A stretch of DNA of 6,614 nt from Anaerolineae bacterium (GCA_016213455.1 JACRAG010000235.1:1-6614), one strand, 5' to 3'; numbered from the stretch's first letter, positions 1-5,489 are shown. Notes: generated by a model not told the origin, from the sequence alone. Numbers and translations are program-made.

Positions 1-476
1 CCGATGAAAATGCCCATCCATCCGGTGATGGTGATGATGTTGATCAGGCCGGCGATGCCGTTCATGATATTCCACGGCCCGCCGATGATGGTAACCCCAT
101 CTACGATGCCGTTTACTCCAACGATTTGGAATTCGCGCACCACCGCTTCAAGAATGTTCAGCGCCAGGATGAACGGGGGAAACAGCAGGGCATATTTGTT
201 GGTGCCCCAGCCCTTGATGTTACGGATGGCCAGGAAACCCAGGCAGCCCGCCAGCGCCGAATACACTTTGGCCCAGTGGAACCAGGTGCCGACGCTGGAA
301 CCAGGCGCAGCCGTGCGCGGCCAGACGGTGAACGTCAGGACAGCCGGAAGCACCAGGAAAATGGCCAGCGAAAACCATTTGTTCAGGCGCGCCAATTCGT
401 TCACCAGAATCAGGCCGCCCAGGACCACAAACCACATCAAAATGGAATACCAGGGGAGCGGTTCAAAGAGAAACAT
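1..476 (-). CDS. DUF5692-like multi-pass membrane protein (5' part, runs off window)
   Basis: The frame opens with ATG at 476-474 and stays open to the window edge, giving 158 codons without a stop. The SD is GGAGG at 486-482, five bases from the ATG. The protein starts MFLFEPLPWYSILMWFVVLG and is very hydrophobic. Likely membrane segments lie near residues 11-28, 34-50, 71-85, 95-112 and 138-158. Between them is a conserved-looking stretch with WPRT (52-55), PGSS.GTWFHWAKVYSALAGCLGF (58-81) and IKGWGTNKYALLFPPFILALNILEA (87-111). From memory this matches the uncharacterised DUF5692 membrane family, usually about 300 residues, so roughly half is missing. No catalytic motif is visible and no function is assigned. 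It is divergent from a TetR regulator, and its promoter carries a palindrome placed for repression. A TetR-controlled membrane protein often handles an effector or stress, but that is inference. Coding status is strong; the family name is moderately sure. Confidence 0.85.
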   Translation of the reverse strand, partial: MFLFEPLPWYSILMWFVVLGGLILVNELARLNKWFSLAIFLVLPAVLTFTVWPRTAAPGSSVGTWFHWAKVYSALAGCLGFLAIRNIKGWGTNKYALLFPPFILALNILEAVVREFQIVGVNGIVDGVTIIGGPWNIMNGIAGLINIITITGWMGIFI

Positions 477-514
477 GCATGCCTCCAAAAACAATGTCAG
501 TCGCGTATTAAATT

Positions 515-532
515 ATACCTAACGTTTGGTAT
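515..532. promoter_or_regulatory. 18-bp palindromic operator, probable TetR-family binding site
   Basis: The sequence ATACCTAACGTTTGGTAT equals its own reverse complement at 16 of 18 positions; only the pair at positions 6 and 13 fails. It lies between the divergent membrane-protein and TetR genes and covers about +1 to +18 of the predicted minus-strand transcript. Size, symmetry and placement are typical of TetR-family operators, which repress a divergent target. Binding by the neighbouring TetR protein is inferred. Confidence 0.7.
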
Positions 533-539
533 GTTTTTC

Positions 540-567
540 ATTATAATTATTGGGTGATGAATGTCAA
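540..567 (-). promoter_or_regulatory. Consensus -35/-10 promoter for the DUF5692-like gene
   Basis: On the minus strand a perfect TTGACA (567-562) and a perfect TATAAT (545-540) are separated by 16 bases. Transcription would begin near 533 and run into the gene at 476, with the GGAGG SD at 486-482. Two perfect hexamers make this the strongest promoter in the window. That is typical of promoters held off by a repressor, and the palindrome at 515-532 starts right at the predicted transcription start. Confidence 0.75.
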
Positions 568-581
568 TATGTCTATGATTT

Positions 582-590
582 TGCTAAAAT
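582..590 (+). promoter_or_regulatory. Candidate extended -10 promoter for the TetR gene
   Basis: TGCTAAAAT fits an extended -10 element (TG-N-TAAAAT) on the plus strand. No good -35 is present at the right distance. Transcription would begin near 597 and leave a leader of about 115 bases before the TetR ATG at 713. That leader holds a small hairpin (stem CCGCTG/CAGCGG, 627-632 and 642-647). A TATAAT at 542-547 is an alternative -10, and its -35 region would overlap the palindrome at 515-532. The choice matters because only that alternative makes autoregulation through the palindrome direct. Confidence 0.35.
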
Positions 591-712
591 AACGTCAGTT
601 CGGGTCAGGATCCCATACCATCGTCCCCGCTGTCCCCATTCCAGCGGCACAGGTGAAAACAAGAAGGTCTGCAGATCCCGGACTCACGTTAAAATAAATC
701 CGGAGAACCAGC

Positions 713-1336
713 ATGAACAAAGAAGGCAAGATCAAGATCATCGAGGCTGCGCAGCGCCTGATCGCCAATCAAGGTGTGGAAAAGACCTCCATGCGTGATA
801 TTGCCGTCGAGGCAGGCATCACCACCGGGGCGATTTACTACTATTACAAGAGCAAGGAAGAGCTGCTGTACGACGTGATGGATTACGCCTCCGCCGTCAC
901 CTCCGAGATTGTCAAAATGCGCTCCAGGCCCGAGGCCAAACCCGACGAGGTGCTGGATGAAATTGCGCGCAAGGTGACGCAGCAGATGACCAACAACCGC
1001 CTCTGGAATTTGCGTTTCTACCTGGCGCTGCAGGCAGCCCAGGGTGACGAAACCCTGCGCGAACGCTTTGCCAGTAATTACGCAGCCCAAACCCGCCGCA
1101 CCGCGGAATTGTTCAACTATGTCTTTGCCACCCCACCCCAACCTCAGGATCTGGACCTGGCGGTGTTAATGGTCGCCGCGCTGGACGGGATCAACTTCCA
1201 GCAGTTCATCGGCGCGCTGCCTGTGGAGATCAACGAACTGGCGCGCATCTATAACGAATTCTTTGCCTACGCGGTGCCGCTCTTCCAGAAAAACCTGAAA
1301 GACATTCACCGTTTTGACAACCCCCAACCGGAATGA
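713..1336 (+). CDS. TetR/AcrR-family transcriptional regulator
   Basis: This 207-residue protein is of normal TetR length. The N-terminal domain is classic: helix 1 IKIIEAAQRLIANQGVEKTS (7-26), then the helix-turn-helix MRDIAVEAGITTGAIYYYYKSKEELL (27-52), with the family's G-x-IYYY-F/Y-xSKEEL pattern. Residues 53-207 form a variable helical ligand-binding and dimer domain. Nothing in them identifies the ligand. The ATG at 713 has GGAGA at 702-706, six bases away. It is transcribed away from the DUF5692-like membrane gene, and the 18-bp palindrome at 515-532 on that gene's promoter is its most likely operator. The expected behaviour is a repressor released by a small molecule. It ends 53 bases from the convergent GNAT gene with no clear terminator between. 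The family call is certain; the target is inferred from position. Confidence 0.95.
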   Translation: MNKEGKIKIIEAAQRLIANQGVEKTSMRDIAVEAGITTGAIYYYYKSKEELLYDVMDYASAVTSEIVKMRSRPEAKPDEVLDEIARKVTQQMTNNRLWNLRFYLALQAAQGDETLRERFASNYAAQTRRTAELFNYVFATPPQPQDLDLAVLMVAALDGINFQQFIGALPVEINELARIYNEFFAYAVPLFQKNLKDIHRFDNPQPE

Positions 1337-1389
1337 ACCAGGTCTCTCAAAACCTTCCGGTCCGCTAGAATTCGCCTGGGTCGACGTCC

Positions 1390-1953
1390 CTATGCTTTCC
1401 ATTCCCTCTGCAGCAAGGAAAACAGGAAATGATCGTAATATTTTCCGTCCAGGCAAAAATAATCACGCAAAACGCCTTCCTGCGTGAAGCCAAGCCGCTG
1501 AAGCAGCTTCGCTGAGCGTTCATTCTCCACATATACCAGTGCATCGATCCGGTTTAATTGCATATGGTCAAAGCCATGAGCAATGGCGGCGCGCAGCGCT
1601 TCCGCCATCAAACCCTGTCCCCAAAAGTCAGGGCTCAAATCATAGCCGATTTCCGCACGAGCATTCCGCCTGTCCCATTTATGAAAACCGCAGGAGCCAA
1701 TGCACTGTTGGTCGGCTTTTCGGAAAAGCCCCCAGCGGTTATATGTTTTCCCTTCGGGTTCGAGGAAGAACTCGATGATTTCCTGCGCCTGGGCAATGTC
1801 GGTTAATGGCGGTTCATCCAGCAGGTATTGGGCTACCGCCGGATTGCTGAAGTGCTGAAAAACAAAGTCCGTGTCTGCGAAGGTGAAAGATCGCAGGAAC
1901 AAACGCTCCGTTTCCAGAGGGGGAAAGGTTTGGGAGACTGCCGGTTGGGTCAT
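1390..1953 (-). CDS. GNAT N-acetyltransferase, RimJ/RimL-like
   Basis: The 187-residue product belongs to the GNAT superfamily, which transfers acetyl from acetyl-CoA to an amine. The N-terminal strand is ETERLFLRSFTFADTDFVF (14-32). Motif A, the acetyl-CoA pyrophosphate loop, is WGQGLMAEALRAAIAHGF (111-128). NRIDALVYVENERSAKLLQRLGF (134-156) and GVLRDYFCLDGKYYDHFLFSLL (160-181) complete the pattern of the RimJ/RimL (Acetyltransf_3) branch. In that branch substrates range from ribosomal protein N-termini to amino acids and antibiotics, so the substrate is open. The frame extends upstream to an ATG at 1980, but only the ATG at 1953 has a proper SD (AAGGAAG, 1966-1960, six bases away), so 1953 is chosen. 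It lies 59 bases after the ABM-like gene on the same strand and may share its transcript. Confidence 0.9.
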   Translation of the reverse strand: MTQPAVSQTFPPLETERLFLRSFTFADTDFVFQHFSNPAVAQYLLDEPPLTDIAQAQEIIEFFLEPEGKTYNRWGLFRKADQQCIGSCGFHKWDRRNARAEIGYDLSPDFWGQGLMAEALRAAIAHGFDHMQLNRIDALVYVENERSAKLLQRLGFTQEGVLRDYFCLDGKYYDHFLFSLLQREWKA

Positions 1954-2012
1954 TGATTGCTTCCTTTTTGGGTTATCCATGATGGTGCATGCAGCTCAAT
2001 CTGGGGAGAGGA

Positions 2013-2336
2013 TTATTCATCCCCCAATCGTTCTGCGATCAGCTCATAATGCTGGGATCGTTGATCAAAGCGTGACAGAACCGCCCGAGCCGTGTCGGGT
2101 ACAACCGCCCGTTCAAAGTCCTGCCCGGCAAATTCGCGCACCGACTCCATCGAATCAAAGGTCATGATCGTGATGAATTCGGTCTCATCTTCCACCTGTC
2201 TCCGAAGGAGCTGGATGCCTTTGAAGCCAGGAATATGCCGGTTTGTAATTCCCACAAAAATTTCCTCCCGCAGCAGTGCCTCATATCGATCTGCGTTTGA
2301 ATGGGTGGTCCATCCGTGCCAGATTCTCTTAATCAT
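2013..2336 (-). CDS. Antibiotic biosynthesis monooxygenase (ABM)-like small protein
   Basis: The 107-residue protein begins MIKRIWHGWT and carries IPGFKGIQLLRR (35-46), EFITIMTFDSMESVREFAG (53-71) and ARAVLSRFDQRSQHYEL (83-99). This pattern is typical of small dimeric ferredoxin-like alpha+beta proteins annotated as ABM family. The family ranges from cofactor-free quinone-forming monooxygenases to haem-degrading enzymes and proteins with no known activity. The family name should therefore not be read as evidence of antibiotic synthesis, and no biosynthetic genes are nearby. The ATG at 2336 has AAAGGAG at 2350-2344, seven bases away. It is the first of two same-strand genes, followed by GNAT. 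A candidate promoter lies at 2479-2509. The fold call is good; the function is unknown. Confidence 0.87.
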   Translation of the reverse strand: MIKRIWHGWTTHSNADRYEALLREEIFVGITNRHIPGFKGIQLLRRQVEDETEFITIMTFDSMESVREFAGQDFERAVVPDTARAVLSRFDQRSQHYELIAERLGDE

Positions 2337-2562
2337 TTTCTTTCTCCTTTGGCTCCGATTTCACGACAGCATCCCGGTTCTGCGAAACCCCAGGGCTCAT
2401 CTCTGGTCAAACCATATCGTACAAACAGAAAGCGCCAGGCTGCCATGGGGTTGTGGAGAGGCATCTTTCAATAATCTCATTATACCTACGCCAACCTTGA
2501 GCTGAACAAGGCGATATGCCCGCCCAATGACGACGGATGCGGCGGCTGCCGGAAACAGGGCT
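2337..2562. other. 226-base intergenic gap, leader of the ABM-like gene
   Basis: The stretch between the CPBP stop and the ABM-like start holds no convincing gene. A 65-codon minus frame (2594-2397) runs through it but overlaps the CPBP 3' end, has a composition unlike its neighbours and shows no recognisable family. The useful content is a candidate promoter (2509-2479), which would give the ABM-like transcript a leader of about 135 bases, and the SD just before 2336. No riboswitch fold was recognised. Confidence 0.5.
2479..2509 (-). promoter_or_regulatory. Candidate promoter for the ABM-like/GNAT pair
   Basis: On the minus strand a perfect TATAAT (2484-2479) is preceded by TTGTTC (2509-2504) at a 19-base spacing. 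The spacing is longer than ideal, and TTCAGC at 16 bases is an alternative -35. The perfect -10 and its place just after the CPBP gene make it the best promoter for the two genes downstream. Confidence 0.35.
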
Positions 2563-3405
2563 TTAGCCAGCGACCCGCTGGGATGATGCGACATCCCCTT
2601 CTTCAGAAAAAAGGATATGCGTGAGGCCTGCGCCGCGTTGGAACAACTTGCGCCGGTTCAACCAGACGATCAGGATCGCCAGGGCTGCCAGCAAAAAGTT
2701 GTCCCAGGGTTGAGCGTCCGGCCAGATCGGATTATTCATCTGGAAATGCAGCAAAAACGGCAGCAGCAGGCTTCCGCGGGTTTCATTAAACAAGGCCGTG
2801 ACAATCAGGGATATGGACACGCCGCCAATGAAGAATGGAGCGAAAGCCCAACCACTCTGCATCGTCCCTCCAATCAGAAAACCGGGGATGTGCCAGACCA
2901 TCCAGATGACGCCCAGGATCAAGCCGGCCCAGAAGGGCGCCATGCGCTTCTGCAGCAAAGGCAGCGCGAGTCCGCGCCAACCAATTTCTTCGATGGGACC
3001 CAGGACCAGCGCCAGCGCCAAAGCCGGAATCGCCTGGTACCAGGGCGAGAAGGGGAACGAGGCGATATCCGAACCTTTGATCGCGGCTCCCGCGTACATG
3101 ATGGCAGGGATGGCAAAGATAATGAACAACCACCACCAAGTTGATGCGCGCCAAAGCGTAAACCGCCGGGCGAAGCTGCCCAACCCACTCAAACCGTAAT
3201 GGCGCAAGATCAAGAACACGCTGGCAAATCCAGGCGCATACACGGCAAGGATGAACAGGGGGTTGGACATGCTGATCTCCCCAAACAGGGCGACGACCTG
3301 GTCGTAGAAGAAGAATAAGATCGCCGCAAGTCCCCAGGTCAACCCGAAGGTGATGGACAGGAACGGGACCAAAGCTTTGGGGGTCATTTCAGGCTGAGCA
3401 CGCAT
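2563..3405 (-). CDS. CPBP-family intramembrane metalloprotease (CAAX protease/Abi)
   Basis: This 280-residue multi-pass membrane protein has all three CPBP motifs. They are EEIGWRG (E139, E140, R144), the WxxxH form of motif 2 ending at H172 (VIWMVWHIPG), and HFQMN with H220 and N224. In the Rce1/CPBP family these glutamates and histidines form the active site within the membrane. Hydrophobic segments lie near residues 11-33, 48-68, 91-108, 125-138, 155-175, 186-206, 211-222 and 236-249. The C-terminus (250-280) is a charged tail. Bacterial members act in bacteriocin maturation or immunity and in signalling, but no substrate is visible. The ATG at 3405 is the only reasonable start, though its SD (AAAGGAAAGG) is about 12 bases away, so translation may be weak. 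The gene is divergent from the AbrB-ABC operon, and genes of this family often sit beside ABC exporters. A perfect CCAGCG-GGT-CGCTGG hairpin overlaps the 3' end (2581-2567) without a T-run. Confidence 0.92.
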   Translation of the reverse strand: MRAQPEMTPKALVPFLSITFGLTWGLAAILFFFYDQVVALFGEISMSNPLFILAVYAPGFASVFLILRHYGLSGLGSFARRFTLWRASTWWWLFIIFAIPAIMYAGAAIKGSDIASFPFSPWYQAIPALALALVLGPIEEIGWRGLALPLLQKRMAPFWAGLILGVIWMVWHIPGFLIGGTMQSGWAFAPFFIGGVSISLIVTALFNETRGSLLLPFLLHFQMNNPIWPDAQPWDNFLLAALAILIVWLNRRKLFQRGAGLTHILFSEEGDVASSQRVAG

Positions 3406-3494
3406 GAGTAAATATTGCCTTTCCTTTTACAAAGAAGTTGTTCAAAAAGATGTACGCCATCGCATGCAAAAAAGTTGTGCGATTACCAAACTAA

Positions 3495-3500
3495 ATTCTA
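3495..3500 (-). promoter_or_regulatory. Weak candidate -10 for the CPBP gene
   Basis: TAGAAT on the minus strand (3500-3495), with TTCGCT 18 bases upstream, is the best promoter-like element before the CPBP start. It would give a leader of about 80 bases. The -35 match is poor, so this is only the best of weak options. It lies about 70 bases from the plus-strand composite operator and does not overlap it. Confidence 0.2.
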
Positions 3501-3549
3501 CACATCTGCTCAGGCCAGAGCGAAAATCCATTGGATGACGCCTAACCTC

Positions 3550-3578
3550 TTGACACACCGGCGCCACGCAAGTAAGAT
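3550..3578 (+). promoter_or_regulatory. Promoter of the AbrB-ABC transporter operon
   Basis: A perfect TTGACA (3550-3555) and TAAGAT (3573-3578) are separated by 17 bases. Transcription would begin near 3585 and give a leader of about 32 bases to the AbrB ATG at 3617. The -10 lies inside the left arm of the 34-bp palindrome at 3572-3605, so any protein on that palindrome would compete with RNA polymerase. Confidence 0.7.
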
Positions 3579-3605
3579 ATGTCTTGTATACAAGATTTAT
3601 CTTAC
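3572..3605. promoter_or_regulatory. 34-bp composite palindrome, probable AbrB-type operator
   Basis: The outer arms GTAAGATA (3572-3579) and TATCTTAC (3598-3605) are exact inverted repeats. The core TCTTGTATACAAGA (3582-3595) is a perfect 14-bp palindrome, and only the two 2-base linkers break the symmetry (30 of 34 positions). It can also be read as two AAGA-N4-TCTT dyads (3574-3585 and 3592-3603) flanking GTATAC. It covers the -10 and the predicted start site and ends one base before the SD. The predicted transcript starts near the centre, so the mRNA would lack the left arm. That argues for a DNA operator and against an RNA hairpin. AbrB/MazE-type proteins commonly bind palindromes in their own promoters, which makes the first gene product the likely ligand. 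Confidence 0.75.
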
Positions 3606-3616
3606 AGGAAGGCAGC

Positions 3617-3868
3617 ATGGCAAAACCACCTGAAGGCAAACGTTTTTACGGCGCAATCACGGTCAGCGACCGCGGGCAGATCGTCATCCCGGCTGAAGCA
3701 AGGCGGGATTTTAATATCCAGGTCGGCGACAAATTGCTGGTATTGGGTGACCTTGAACAGGGGCTGGCGCTGATCAAAGCCTCGACGCTGCTGGAAAAGC
3801 AACCCGGACTGCTGACGATTCTGGAAGCCAGCATCCAGCCCCCCACCAATCAGGATGAACAAGCATAA
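3617..3868 (+). CDS. AbrB/MazE/SpoVT-family DNA-binding protein
   Basis: The 83-residue protein has one looped-hinge (swapped-hairpin) AbrB domain at about 11-56: YGAITVSDRGQIVIPAEARR (11-30), then DFNIQVGDKLLVLGDLEQGLALIKA (31-55). The pattern V-x-x-[RK]-G-Q-I-V-I-P-x-E-x-R and the following GDKL are diagnostic. Such proteins bind DNA as dimers or tetramers. They act as transition-state regulators or as the antitoxin that represses its own operon. The tail (57-83) is short and polar, and no toxin gene follows. Instead an ABC ATPase and a permease come next, so it is likely the local regulator of that exporter. An upstream ATG at 3584 is in frame but lies at the predicted transcription start, inside the operator. 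The ATG at 3617 has AGGAAGG at 3606-3612 and is chosen. The 59-base gap to the next gene contains a small hairpin. Confidence 0.92.
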   Translation: MAKPPEGKRFYGAITVSDRGQIVIPAEARRDFNIQVGDKLLVLGDLEQGLALIKASTLLEKQPGLLTILEASIQPPTNQDEQA

Positions 3869-3890
3869 CATCCGCCTCAACCGCCGGATG
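3869..3890 (+). other. Small intercistronic hairpin between AbrB and ABC genes
   Basis: CATCCG (3869-3874) and CGGATG (3885-3890) can pair across a 10-base loop, starting directly after the AbrB stop codon. There is no T-run behind it, so it is not a standard terminator. It could partly lower downstream expression or protect the upstream mRNA end. A six-pair stem may also be chance. Confidence 0.3.
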
Positions 3891-3927
3891 GATTAAGCCT
3901 GACAGCAAATTATTTTTCGGAGAAACC

Positions 3928-4782
3928 ATGGACGTTTTAACCATCAACCACCTGAACAAAAAATATGAGAAATTCCAATTAAGGGATGTCTCATTCCAGG
4001 TTGGACAAGGCAGAATCATGGGTTTTATTGGCAGAAACGGCGCCGGCAAAACGACGACGATGAAATCCATGTTGAATCTGGTCCACACGGAAAGCGGATC
4101 GATTCACTTCTTTGGCCTGGAAATGAAAGCGCACGAGTTTGAAATCAAACAGCGCATCGCCTGCATTTTCGGCGCCGCGAATTATTACGCGCAAAGCTCT
4201 CTGCGCAGCATCGCGGATGTGTACTCCCGGTTCTACAAAACCTGGGACGAAGCGCTCTACCGCTCTTACCTGGAACGCTTCGAACTGGACCCCGGCAAGA
4301 AGATCCGGCAGCTTTCGCAGGGGATGAGCATCAAATTTGCGCTCGCGCTGGCGCTTTCACACCACGCCGAATTTCTCATTCTGGACGAGCCCACCAGCGG
4401 GCTGGATCCCTTATCGCGCGACGAACTGCTGACGGTGTTTGAAAACATTGTGGACCAGGAAGGCGCCAGCATTTTATTCTCCACCCACATCACCTCGGAC
4501 CTGGATAAGAATGCCGACGACATAACTTACATCAAGAATGGGGAGATCGTCGCCAGCCAGCCCAAGCAGGCCTTTTTGGATGCCTACCGGATGGTGGAAG
4601 GCACACCAGATGCCCTGAGCAGCGCGCTAAAACAGAAAATCATCGGGTATCACGAGCGCAAAGGCGAATTTTCCGGACTGCTGCGGAAATGCGACGCCGG
4701 AGAAGCCCATGGATGCTCCGTCACCCCTGCGGATCTGGAAACCATCATGGTTTACACAGAAAGAAAAGAAACGCATGAATAA
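3928..4782 (+). CDS. ABC-2 type transporter ATP-binding protein
   Basis: The 284-residue protein has a full nucleotide-binding domain. Walker A is GRNGAGKTT (35-43, K41), the signature LSQGM (129-133), Walker B FLILDEP (149-155) with catalytic E154, the D-loop SGLDP (157-161) and the switch histidine H187 (FSTHIT). After about residue 205 comes a C-terminal extension ending in VTPADLETIMVYTE, usual for the single-domain ATPases of ABC-2 exporters (BcrA/YtrB-like). The Q-loop region IACIFGAANYYAQ (77-89) has no obvious glutamine or acidic residue at the usual place, where G82 falls by my alignment. The ATG at 3928 has GGAGA at 3919-3923. The stop overlaps the permease start by 8 nt, implying coupled translation and a 1:1 complex. 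It powers the permease at the membrane; the substrate is unknown. Two-gene ABC-2 systems often export or resist peptides and antibiotics. Confidence 0.96.
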   Translation: MDVLTINHLNKKYEKFQLRDVSFQVGQGRIMGFIGRNGAGKTTTMKSMLNLVHTESGSIHFFGLEMKAHEFEIKQRIACIFGAANYYAQSSLRSIADVYSRFYKTWDEALYRSYLERFELDPGKKIRQLSQGMSIKFALALALSHHAEFLILDEPTSGLDPLSRDELLTVFENIVDQEGASILFSTHITSDLDKNADDITYIKNGEIVASQPKQAFLDAYRMVEGTPDALSSALKQKIIGYHERKGEFSGLLRKCDAGEAHGCSVTPADLETIMVYTERKETHE

Positions 4783-5422
4783 CCTGGTTTACAAAGAATT
4801 CAAACTGTCGGTGCACACCACCTCGTATTTATTCCTGTTCCTGCCGGCTATGCTGCTCATCCCGAGCTACCCCTATTACGTTGCCTTCTTTTACCAGACA
4901 CTGGGTATCTTTTTCACCTTTCTGAACGGGAACACCACCAACGACATCACCTTCACCACCTTGCTGCCCATCCGCAAGCGTGACGCGGTGAAAGCCCGTG
5001 TCATTACCGTGGTAGCCTTCGAGCTGCTGCAAATCATCGTCTCCATCCCCTTCGCCATTGTGCGCCTCAGGTTGATCCCCCTGGAAAACCAGGCCGGCAT
5101 GGAGGCCAATATGGCCCTATTCGGGCTGGTTTTCGTCATGTTTGGCATCTTCAACATCATCTTTCTGCCCGGCTTCTACAAAACCGCCTATAAGACGGGC
5201 GCACCTTTCCTTTGGGCCTGTCTGGCGATGACCCTGTTCACCGTGGCAGCCGAAGCCGCCATTCACCTTATCCCCGGCTGGGGCGCAGCCCTCGATAATG
5301 TTGGTACGGCAGGCCTTCCGGCTCAGGCTGGTGTCTTGCTGACTGGTGTCCTGGCCTTTGTCGGGTTAACATACCTGGCTTACACCCGCTCGGTGCAGCG
5401 CTTTGAGGCGTTGGATCTTTAA
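4775..5422 (+). CDS. ABC-2 type transporter permease
   Basis: This 215-residue, six-segment membrane protein has hydrophobic stretches near 17-32, 33-50, 74-96, 112-131, 145-165 and 186-203. The N-terminus MNNLVYKEFKLSVH is the short cytoplasmic lead typical of ABC-2 subunits. The loop NDITFTTLLPIRKRDAVKAR (56-75) matches the conserved LP-x-x-[RK]-x-x-V-x-[AG]-[RK] coupling region of the ABC2_membrane_5 type (PF13346), by memory. The frame extends upstream to an ATG at 4709 but would then overlap the ATPase by 74 bases with charged, unrelated residues. The ATG at 4775 gives the usual short overlap (8 nt) with an A/G-rich stretch before it, so it is preferred. It is the last gene of the AbrB-ATPase-permease operon and is followed by a strong hairpin. 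The likely complex is a dimer of this subunit with two ATPases. Confidence 0.93.
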   Translation: MNNLVYKEFKLSVHTTSYLFLFLPAMLLIPSYPYYVAFFYQTLGIFFTFLNGNTTNDITFTTLLPIRKRDAVKARVITVVAFELLQIIVSIPFAIVRLRLIPLENQAGMEANMALFGLVFVMFGIFNIIFLPGFYKTAYKTGAPFLWACLAMTLFTVAAEAAIHLIPGWGAALDNVGTAGLPAQAGVLLTGVLAFVGLTYLAYTRSVQRFEALDL

Positions 5423-5429
5423 AACACAC

Positions 5430-5461
5430 CTACCCGGCACAGATCAGGCTGTGCCGGGTAG
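5430..5461. terminator. Strong 13-bp hairpin between convergent genes, probable shared terminator
   Basis: CTACCCGGCACAG (5430-5442) pairs perfectly with CTGTGCCGGGTAG (5449-5461) around a 6-base loop. It starts 7 bases after the permease stop and lies 28 bases past the LacI stop, so it can serve both convergent units. On the plus strand no T-run follows. On the minus strand it is followed by GGTGTGTTTTAAAG, a short T-run, so it fits intrinsic termination of the LacI transcript better. For the ABC operon it may mainly protect the 3' end. Confidence 0.75.
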
Positions 5462-5489
5462 GAAATCGTCACCCACAACACCATTCAAC

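Noticed and set aside
20..60. GATG/ATC-rich repeat-like stretch near the left edge
   Set aside because: It encodes an Ile/Asn/Thr-rich membrane segment on the minus strand (LINIITITGW), so codon composition explains it.
4..557. Two long plus-strand frames (4-522 and 126-557)
   Set aside because: They are antisense to the minus-strand membrane protein, which has a good SD, hydrophobic pattern and family resemblance. Their own products are low-complexity M/P/R/Q-rich sequences.
1337..1389. Possible terminator between the convergent TetR and GNAT genes
   Set aside because: Only a 5-bp pairing (CCAGG/CCTGG) with a loop of more than 30 bases is visible, too weak to call.
1368..1413. GAATTC, GTCGAC and CTGCAG sites clustered like a cloning polylinker
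   Set aside because: They are spaced over 46 bases and run into the intact 3' end of the GNAT gene. There is no vector-like sequence around them, so coincidence is enough.
2397..2594. 65-codon minus frame between the CPBP and ABM-like genes
   Set aside because: It overlaps the CPBP end, has no family resemblance and contains the candidate promoter of the next gene. A gene remnant cannot be excluded but is not supported.
2617..3199. Plus-strand frames opposite the CPBP protease
   Set aside because: The minus strand holds intact protease motifs and membrane segments; the plus-strand products are Q/R-rich antisense readings.
3572..3605. Reading the 34-bp palindrome as a terminator or RNA hairpin
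   Set aside because: The predicted transcript starts near its centre, so the left arm is not transcribed from this promoter. No T-run follows; the SD comes next.
3415..3633. 72-codon plus-strand frame crossing the operon promoter
   Set aside because: It runs through the -35/-10 elements and the 34-bp operator, and its product is unlike any known protein. This is a regulatory region.
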